From Antennarius striatus (taxonomy: Eukaryota > Chordata > Actinopteri > Lophiiformes > Antennariidae), in assembly GCF_040054535.1 (NCBI RefSeq), contig NC_090796.1:8430501-8494500 (forward strand): a DNA stretch of 64,000 nucleotides, read 5' to 3'. Of the stretch, positions 49,501-60,187 are shown piece by piece. Made by a program: the position numbers and the translations under genes. The notes beneath the pieces were generated by a model. It worked only from the letters and a program-made list of their open reading frames with translations. It was not told the DNA's origin and searched no databases. Position 1 is the first letter of the stretch; the number at the start of each line of letters is the position of its first letter.

Positions 49501-52500
49501 CCCTCCATCCAGCCCTCCCCCCAGACATTCAGTGAATACAGCAGTGTTTACGAGCCGTTCACACATTTGTGGAACTATTTCACTGTTAATTTAAATTCAA
49601 AATACAAGGAAGACTTGTTTAAATCGTAGCAGAGTGGCCTATCTTAAAATACTACATGGATCTCGTCGTGGAGGGTGAAAGTTTCTGTTGTGCCTGAAGC
49701 TTCGAGTCAAAATGACATCATCTTTCTTTTCCTGTCAGACTTGCTTGTCTGTCTAAGTGTTTAACAATGTTAGGAGGTTTTGTGATTGATCACACCATTT
49801 GTAAATATGAGTTAGAAGATGTAAACAATGATGTAACCAAACAGGTAACACAATTATTGGAAAAAAACTATCACACGTGCGATAGTTGAGCAAGTTTTAG
49901 TTTTCAATCTTTTTTTTTTCTGACAAACTTTAAACCAGGTTTTTGTTTGAGGATGGGTTCTGGCTCACTAATGCTCTTTAATCCATGCCCTCTCAGTCTC
50001 AGCGCCTCTATCGCCCCTGATTTGTCCCATGTCTAGCCCTAGATTTTTGGCTCCCCAGGCATGGAATAGGGAAGGATTAAGAGTAAAATGTATTTTCCTG
50101 AGTCAGAGAGGCTCCGTGGTTTGGATTCCATCCACCAACTGCCTGTGACCTTGTTTGTAGAAACAGGGGAGCAGCGTTTTGGTCATGTTTTTTAATGTAC
50201 CTCAGTTCCACGTGTCTTCCTAGGCAGTGCCAAAGCTTGATGCGTTTTCATGATCCTGGGAGTTTTGCACATTCTGCGGTCTGCTTAGCTGTTATTCCCT
50301 AATATTTGGTTTCTAATGGGGTTTAGATATGTGGTTTGTAGCTTTCTTTTTGTTTCTTTAGGTCTTAAATGGTTTCCTTGGACTGCTAACCTGATTTGCT
50401 GTTCCTGCATCTTTGTTTACTGTCAGCTACCTTGTTTCCCAGAATTCATTTGTGTCTAAGAGCAAACTCCTTTAACATTTTTGTGCTTTAGTCATCAGAA
50501 GAACAATCAGGCTCTGTCATCCATGTGTTATGTTGTAATGTTTTATCAAGATTCTAACTTGTTTGGCGTGTTTGGCATTCATCAGCTGAATTCAAGGACT
50601 GGTGGAAAAGTTATTCCTGATCCAACATTCTGCTTGCATCTCTCTAAAGTCAAGGGTGTTGAATTTTTTTTGAGTTAGAAAATAGTTCATTCTTTTCATA
50701 TATTTTGAATGTGGGTTTCCAGATTTGCCCTGACATGTGGTTGTATTTCAGTCATCTAGAAATAAGTGGTCTGAATGTTGTCCATGCCGAAACAGGCCAA
50801 ATTAGTGAAATATAACAAAAATATTTCAGCAGTGTTTTTTAGAAAGACACAGTGCAGTTGGCCTTACTATTAACTTAAGGACATCCAAGAATAACTCTTA
50901 AAAGTGGGAAGTGGGGTGAATGGCTTTGTTGTGTGGTCTGATTGTTGTTGTTGTTGTTTTTTATTCCATCTATATTCTTAGACTGCAGTACAAAGGCTTT
51001 TGTCAGTGAAGTTTTGTGTGTTTTTATATCATAGTCAGATAAAGAACTTGTAGCAGCCCTTACTTGTGGATTATCCTGCACATTATTGCAAATATCCCAG
51101 CAACCTGTCAAGAGACGGCAGCGGTGTTCTCATGAGGTATTTGCATGCATGTTCAGTTGGTGCTGGTATACTAAGCATGCAAATGTTTTATGCAGTGTTT
51201 TTTCAGGGCAAGATAACCATGTCCCTAAACGTATCATGACAGAATATTAAGTAAAAGACCGTATATACATTGTCTTGTATGTCATCATCTAGTAAATAAA
51301 TCTCATTAAACCATTTGATTTGACATAACTGAGTAATATTCTTGACCGTAACTATCCTATCTTCCTGTTGACCTGCAGTTACATATGTAGGTCCCACCAC
51401 CGGCCTGTAGGCATATGCCAGCCCTAGAAATCAATATCACATCTTTCTAACCACCATTCACTGGTTCCACTCTGGTTTTTGACCCTGATTCAGCACAAAA
51501 GAGGCACTGAACTGCATTGTGGTCTTGTCTTGCCTGTCAGTCGGACACTCCCGACCCTACGTTAACCAGCCTCCCTCACCTCACCTCTTGCTTTTATGTG
51601 CTGCCCCTCTAATCCACAATGGAATGTCCCGTGCCCTCAACCATCAACTCTCTGTAGTCGTATTTTCCGTGTACTTGTGTTTTGTTTTGTTTTTTGTTTC
51701 ATGTCCCGAGATCATCCTGCCTTGTTTAATCATCTTTGGCCAACCTAGCAATGTTGCGATCAAGTTTATCAGTTTTGTGTAGCAACTATTGTCAGACCTC
51801 CTCCAGGAAAGTCTCTATTAGGTGTTCTTCTCTATGGCGTTATGCACAACGGCGATCTGTGTGGAGGCGGTCAGGCGTGTCTTGGCACTGATTAGACACA
51901 AATAGAGGACAGTGAGAAACCACAGAGCCCTCAAGCAGTTTGAGCATAGAGTCGCCTTTCAGTTGTTCAGTAGTTGTCAGATGCCCGACTGCTGTTCTGG
52001 CTACAGTTGGTGTAACGATGCAAATTATTGTACATTGCAGTTCACAATATGGGTTTAATGATAATACTACAGACTACATTTTAAAAACAGAGGGTGACAT
52101 TATAGAACAATGCCTGAATTGGAACACCCAGTATGTCGTTTCTGCCACTTGGAGCTTTCTAATCGACGGAACAAAAGGTGCAGACACTGTGGAACCATTA
52201 GAGTTGTCTTCTTTGTTCAACGTCATTGCTGGTGACAATCTTGACTCCAACAGAGACATCCATGGCCGAGGGTAAATTTTTACTTATGCTAAATGTGTTC
52301 GCAGACACTTTCTTAATTCTTCTCATGAAAGTTAAAATGTCAGGCATCCAGATAAAACACATTACAAGGCAATGCTATTAAAACGTGGATTCAACTGAAC
52401 TCAAATCACATTTACCTTTTCTGTATTTAGGTTACAACTAGGAATAGTGTCTGCTTACAAGACCTGAGGGGACTGGCCCCGCTGTGAAGCTTAAAAACTC

Positions 52501-55500
52501 TGATGTAGGCCATGGATAGCTTCCACAGTGTAGCGTTAAAATGTTCTGGTTGGTTTGACAGGAATTCAACCTACCTGCTCAGTTGTGAGGTATTTTTACC
52601 GCACTTTCTATGCACAGTTGGAAAATGTAACACAAATTATAGGCTTATTATGGTGGTTATGTAAAATGTCACGAGGACCACAGATGGTTGATACTGCAGT
52701 TTTCACACCTCACCCAGTGTAGGTGTTTCTAAGCTGCTGGGAACACATGAACTGTGATGTTCCATTGTGACACAGAATGCAAAGGCTTTATTCAACTGCC
52801 TACAAAGGACCTTGGTCACAGATTTTATTTTTTTTTAGTTTGATCCTTTATAGAAGTGTCTCTAGGCTCTACAAGCCTATAATGAATACAAAATCATCAG
52901 ATTAGTAGATTTGAATGGTGTGGCATGAAGCAAATTGATGTTAGATGGACTTTTACTTCACATGTACTAAACATTACAGCATTTAAACCTTTAACCACTG
53001 ACCATAAACTATAGTCTTTTTTTTAATGAGCTTTGGCTTCTTGAGTTAGAGCTCTGCGCTGCTAAGCAGATCAGCTTGTTTTTATGTGTAACTGATACTA
53101 AAAGTACAGAACAGAGAAGCCACACACACAGAAAAAATGTAAAATGACCATGTTCGCGTAGGACTTTTTTCTTTTTTTTACTTTCCTGAGAAATAAGCAG
53201 ACTGAAACCACAGAAAGCGGCCTCAACATACCCTCAGACTCCTTTCTAGATAATTTTGTCAGTGATAACATGCTGTAAATGTTGCTGTACTAATGGGTTA
53301 GTGTACTTCTAGCATGGGTGGCACTTGTCTTGGTCTGTCCTTTATGTAGATATATTTTGGTTGCTGGTGTGAATCAGTAACTGCAAACAGGCCGAAAATA
53401 TCAAAGTATTAAAAGGGGCAATAAGCCAAGAGATTTGTGTAGGTAGAAGTTGTTCTGGTACAACTCAGGTTAGATTTCATTTCACAGGCATCAGGAGTGA
53501 AATTGAAATCTAAAAAGTAGCTGATTTTTTTTTCATGAGGTCATTTACTTACTGAATCACACATCCTCTTGTTGCCAGGTTACTGAATGTAGGAATATAC
53601 AGTAGGTTGGAGCTCTTACATAACCCATTTGGGAGCTCAGTGCAGCAATGTGTCTGCACCCAAAAGGCTGGATTGCTTCACATGTGCTGTATGTCTTTAA
53701 GAAAACCTTTTTTTGTTATTGAGTAAATACCTTCCTCTCTCCAGGTGCCTGTTAATCTAACATCTAAAATAAGATTAACTGTTCAAACCATTTTTAATGT
53801 ATTACTTAAAATCTTTGTTAAGCATTACTTCCTTTTTATTCTTGTCATGCAAAGACGATAAAGACAGTAGCCTTTGGCCACAGTAAGGTCCCTTTAAACT
53901 GAATTTAGCCCCGTCTGCAAAAACTGATTTTATTTTGGAGTGGAGTTCATCCCATTACACAATAAAAGCATTGTGTTAATGATTTTTAATGCATGACCTT
54001 TAAAAAGATACTGTTAATAGTTATGTGGCTTCAGGTCACATTGTTTTTGTAGATGTTAATTCAAATCAGTAAGAACTTGGTTTTTTGAAAACTTGCATAT
54101 CCTGTACTTCTTTTTTAAGACCTCCTTGATCATGAGACCACAAAAACTTGAATGTCTTTACGTTTTCTTCCAGGTGAAGGATTTTACCAAATTCTTAGAT
54201 CCTAGTGGCCTGGGAGTGATCAGCTTTGAAGACTTCCATCGTGGAATTTCCGCCATTAGCAATGGAGGTAAGTTGTCAGCTGTAGATTCTGTCAGGCTAT
54301 TTTTTTCTGATCTGCTTTTTTACTTCAGGCTCTGATGAATCTGTATTTAACGCACTGTAAAAGCTACTGAAGAAAATGTTCTGAGAACAAAATAATTTCT
54401 GGCTTTTGTCAGTGTTAAAATCTTTTCTAGTTATTTCACATCTTCACATTTGTATCAAACTGTGATTTATTTTCCATACCCTAATATTTTATTTTATCTA
54501 ACCTACTTAGTTCAGCTATTTAAAAAACCCAACAACATCTCAGCAACAAAAACGATTGCACCTACATTTAGTTTCCAGCCTTTGAATCCGTCATTGTTCC
54601 AAATTCTGCTGACAGCATGTTTGCATCCATTGCTCTGCTTATATGGGGGATTTTGGATATAAAGGCACAAGATTTGTCCAAATACAATATTTTCCCTACT
54701 ATACGGTGCACCTAAAAGCCTTTAATTTTCTCAAAAACCGACAGTGAACCCTATAATCTAGTGTGCCTTATATATGAAAAGTTTTAAGTAGGCCATTCAT
54801 TGAAGGTGTGCCATATAATCAGATGTGGTTTATAATCCAGTGTGCCTTATAGTGCGGAAAAGAGAGTACTTGTAAATAAATTTTATATATAATGTGGGTT
54901 TTTTTTTTCTAAAACCATTTTGCTGCCATTCTTTTGATATATATTGTAATGAAGAGATTATATTAAATCTACACAAACACAAGTGTTTAGGCTTACCCTG
55001 GCTGCATGAACATACTGTATAGATTGTAGTGATGATGTCATCACAGCCTATTGATTAGTAGTACTCTGGCTCAAAGCTTTCTGGGTTGGGAGGCTCTGGT
55101 TACTCAGACCATTAATAATGCACTGGGAGGCATGGGATGTTCAGACACATGGACTGGCTGGCAAGCTTTCAGAGCGGGAGTGGCAGAGTCCGTTTCATCT
55201 GAATTATTTAGTGTCCTCTCCCATGGCCCCGTCCTCCATTTCTCTCTTGTTTTTCTTCTTTGTCGTCGTTACAAAGCTGTGTTGTAAGTCGACTTGAAAA
55301 TATCCACCCTGCATTAACACTTCTGGAGATGTATGTCCAAATAAATAATGATCGTGTGGAGAACATGGGGAGTCTGAAGCAGTTGGTTTAATCTAAGGCA
55401 GATAAAGCTCTGTATCACGTGTGTCAATAGTAGTCACTGAGTCATTTGAACAAAGCTTTTTTTAGCCATTGTTTTGGTGCCTTCTTTGGCTACTCGGGAT

Positions 55501-58500
55501 GATTTGATGGGCAGGAATCCAGTAACCATTGTCCTGTGTCCAATTACACATTGAGTTTTCTGTGTGATCAGCGATGTAGGGTAATGCATCAGATATTTCC
55601 TCCTGGATGGACATTTCCCATCAGTGCGTGAAGTTCAGACCTTTGCTGACAGAATTCCACTTTTCTCGTAAAGCTGATTTGTATTTGATCCACTATAACA
55701 AGGTTTAGTCCAGCGTAACTGCAAGTCTGTTGTAATTAGAAGAAAAATAACTTCTCTGAACCTTCCTCTGATTCATCGCATTCCATCTCCTTTTCATTAC
55801 ATTTCTGCACCAAATGTTACTGGAAGTTGTTCTTTTTAATAAAAACGGGACCTTCAGGCCACGGAAATGCCTCGTCCACAGTGGGGGCTACGGCATGTCT
55901 GGAACAACAGAAGCAGAGAATATATTTATCTCCTGTTGTATTTTGACGTTACTCCTGCGGAGACTGCAGGTGTTTATTCCAACAAAAGCCAGAAAGCCAA
56001 AGAAAGAGCGTTTTACGTCTGACTAGAGGGCGCAGAGACTCTGTTTGTGTTGTGTTCTGTTAGTCAGGTGCCATGCAGCGTTTACTACATACAGGAGCCG
56101 CGGTGGCTAGCAGGACTCCACCTTTGTTGATCTGTCTCAGGTTACATTTGTTCTCTGCTGCAGATTTCAGAGGCCCGTGTTGTCAAATTTGATTTGGCTT
56201 TATTGTTTCCTGTCCTTTTTTATTGTTCGTTTTTTGTCCATTTCCTTTTTAGAGAACATTATGTAACCCTTTTAAAGTGTGTATAAAAGTTACGTTATGT
56301 TAACTGTCACATAATGCATACATTCGCTTCGATTATAGACTGCTCATCATTCAGTCGTGACAATTAAAAACCAATTTGCAAACGCCTCTAAAGCAGAACT
56401 ACTGGCGTGCAAGCAGATATTTGTCATCCATCCATTAAGAGAGGAATCATATTTAAAATGTCTCTTGTAAAACTTAAGAAATTTGAAATCTGATGAGCAT
56501 AAATCCTTCCTATGAGCTCTTTAAGGACAAAAGCTTGTTTATAATTTAGTTTCAACAATTACACATTTAAAAAAGCCTTGTTTCATAATTAAGAAAAAGT
56601 TCATTAAAATTCAAAAATGTGTAAATTTGTTACTAATTCCACAAAACTTTTAAATTGATAAAATAATGCATAAACATCTAATATTGCATATTGCACAGTA
56701 TATTTGTGATGCAGATTTAGTACCAGGTACTACAAATTCATTCCAGCTGTCAAAGATAAAATCCTACATTATTAGGTTCAGTTTTTTATTGACATGCTGT
56801 ACAGAAAACACAAAATGAATGCCTTAAATGTATTTTCAGTCTAGTTTCGGTTTCTCTCTCCAGAAACATTTATCTACAGGTTAAAGCTGCTGTTAAACTG
56901 TCCTTCCTTTCTTCTTCTTCTTCCTGTCACACACGTAGGTCCAGAGCCTCAGCTCTACGGCGTGAACTACAGCCCCGGCGATGGAGCTGTGGGCTGCCCA
57001 GAGGAGTACGATGAGGTGAGGCGCCACAGAAGCATCTTGGCTTCTCTCTGTTGGTGTTGTAGCTCGGTTGGTAAGCCTTCATTTCCCATTGAGGCTCACA
57101 ACAGCATTGTGAGTGGAGGTCACTAGCTGAACTCCGTGTGGACTCTCTCTTCCCTCTGTAATTCACTGATTGGCTCTCAGAGGTATCATTACCACTATGA
57201 ATGGTCCACAGGCTGAACACTCTGTTTTGGCAACCACTAAACAGCGTCTGGCAGGCTATACTTTTGAGGATTCTTTGACAACAGCGGAATTAGCTGGGTT
57301 CTTACATCGGCTTTGACTGTTTTTACAGTTGTGGTTAACATTTCTGGAATTCCTGTCTCCTCTGGCACACAGCACTTGTATATTTAACCATCGTTGTTGC
57401 TGGCCTCTGCAAAATTTCTGCGTTTTTGCTATTGTTTGCACTTCCCACACAGTTGTAGAACTGTTTTTTTTTTTTTTTTTTGTAGGAGTAGAGTGAATAC
57501 TCAGCGCCCCCTCTTGACAGGATTTACAAGTGCAGGCCCAGGTACAACAGTCAGAATTACTCTTGCATTCCCTCCTTTTTAATCCACCTGATAGGAATCA
57601 CGAGGTTTTTGATTGTGTGATAAAATGAGCTTCTATCCCACGGCTCGAGAATCAAGTTAGCTATTATTCGCCTTACTTGCCCTGGTTCCTTTTTACAAAC
57701 TTTGTAATCCGGTGTGTAAATAAATCATCCTATGTGCTTGTGTGTGACACAGAGTCAGTGTATTTCTGTTGCTTTAGATCTTACTGATTCATTTGTTGAA
57801 ACATGGATGTGTCTAATTTGAATCAGTAAATCTACTTGTTAGATTTAGAATAAAGTTTCTTGTCATCACATATAGTAGACGATGAAGAATGAGCTGCTTA
57901 AGCTATATAGTTTGTTTTTTTTACTTTTATTCAGATATTGGCAATGGGAATAAACAAGAACGAGTCTGAGGTAACAACCGTTTAGATCCAAGTCTTTCAA
58001 AAATGTCTTTCTTGTTTACTGGAACCTGTAAGCAGTTTTGGGGAAGTTAGTGTTTATGTGTGAGGTACACGCCACACCTGTGTCCGTGGCTTTATTTTTT
58101 CCCTCTGGTTTCTGGCAGAAATGGTTCCTCTCCTTCTCAATGGCCTGGCTGTTCTGCTCCTGTTTGCTTTCAAAACAGGCAAGATGAAACTGTTCAGCCG
58201 AGGCTAGAAGTCTTACTCCTCATCCTCCTCGCTTTCCCCTTCAATAAATATTTTCTGCTCTTTGCTAATTTTCACATTCCCACTTCACATTTGAGTTCTC
58301 GGCTGGAACTAGAACGACATAACTGTAATTATGGCCTTCCCACTTGACAGTGCGATATTATTCTAGCAAAAATGTTGTTAGTTTTAGCTGAACGGCATGT
58401 TCGTTTTCTTTTTGGCACGCTGTCAGACAGCCATGACAGGCTGGTAACATGACCTAATGATTTATCCTGTCACTCTGGGCCAGGAGAGATAAGTGTGCAG

Positions 58501-60133
58501 CTGATTGTGCGGTGCTTTAACTTGGGGGGGGCGTCAGGCAGATCGCTGCTTGAATGAACATTATATCCGACTTTTGCTACTCTTTGGACTTTGCCATGGG
58601 TCTCCGCCCCCTGACCGCCCAGCGGAGCTGAACGAAGTGTTATACTGTACTGCTGAAGCGTTTCCCTTTTTTTTCTCCTCACTAAAACACTCTTGTCAGT
58701 CTCCAGAGTGAAGGAGAGGTAGCGTTAGTTATTAGGACGCTCTCCTGCCAGTAAGAACAGGCAGACAGGATGGTTCTGGAGATGGTGGATAGTGCTCTGG
58801 GCCCCATTTCTCCTAACACTTCATTTTTAATGGTACGTTATTCTTTCTGAATCGCCTGTCGCTCCTTCATTACCACCTCACAGCTCTGGTGCCCGATAAT
58901 CTGTCTCTTTTTATTAGTAATGGCTTCAGGTTTTCTTTCATTCTGCCTCTTGGCGTATAATCATTTGGTCTGTTTTGGTTGCTTGGTTGCTCATTTTGTT
59001 TGGGCTTGGAGCTTAAAGGTTTTGTTTCACAAGCTTTTACTTGGAACAGCCTTGTGAATCACAGCAGATTGTCTCTGAAGTCTTTTTTTTTTTCCCCGTC
59101 TATTGGCTGAGCAACACTGCTTGATTGAAATAAAACCAGCAAAATAAATAGTCTTTGAAGGCTGATTTTGCTTCACATAATCACAAAAATGCTGTTATGA
59201 AATACTAACTCTTCTAAATTACACATTAAGCAATTATAAAGTGTTGTCTTGTTAATCTTGATAATCCTAACGGCACATTGAGCATCGTGTTTTTATTTGT
59301 ACTGTATTTCTTCAGTAGATCCAATTTTTCTACAACCACATTATCATTACAGTAAATACAGCATCTGTGACTTATGACTTGCTCAGTTTGTTATTGTGTT
59401 GATCATCGTTTTTTTTTTAAATAAAATATATACAAATATTTATACACACATTTTTAATTCCATGTCCGTGTGTCGGTAATGACCCTGTCTATTCTTCCCC
59501 TCTGTTTGTTCAGTTTTATTGTCCTTCTTGTTGGCTGCTAGGCCTGTTGTGGTGGTGTATGTACACACCAATAGATGATGCCATATTTTTTCATGTGTCT
59601 GTAGTATTAATTAACAAAGTTCCTTCCGTGTTCATGCCCTGCTGGCACCTTTTTAATATTCACTTCAGAGTATTTTGTGTGTTAACTGCTGGATGGATGT
59701 TCTGTAATGTTTTTACTCTTCTTCTGGTTCCTTTGCTACAGCAAAATGAGGTGACGGACAGTGCGTACTTGGGCTCTGAGAGCACCTATAGCGAGTGTGA
59801 AACCTTTACCGATGAGGACACGGGGGCCCTGGTGCCCCCTGAGATGCATGAGGATGTGGAGACGGACAGCGGTATTGAAGCCACGCTGCACGACCCTGAA
59901 GACAGTGGGAATAGGTCTGTATGTGTTTAACTTTTGGACATATGTCACATAAAGTGTGTGTCAGTGTTGGCTGATATGCTCTCCTTTCCTCAATGTTCCC
60001 TCTGATGTGTGTGTGATGGTGAGACGGGAGGCTGTGACCCTGAGCAACTTTTCTAATAACTCATCAGGTCTAATCAATACCGGCGTGATTAATGCTGTGA
60101 TGCTGTTCTTAATCACTACCGACTGATTAATTT

Positions 60134-60187
<54 letters not shown>

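Larger units (their letters stand above)
57016..59741 (+). other. rab11fip3 intron with two exon-like segments
   Basis: Contains a 36-base microexon-like segment (57935-57970) and a possible alternative first exon (58770-58832), each described separately. No repeat was named. A poly-T run sits at 57465-57481. Confidence 0.5.

Noticed and set aside
51940-52275. 111-codon frame inside a rab11fip3 intron
   Set aside because: No family resemblance and no splice-compatible link to neighbouring exons. Probably chance.
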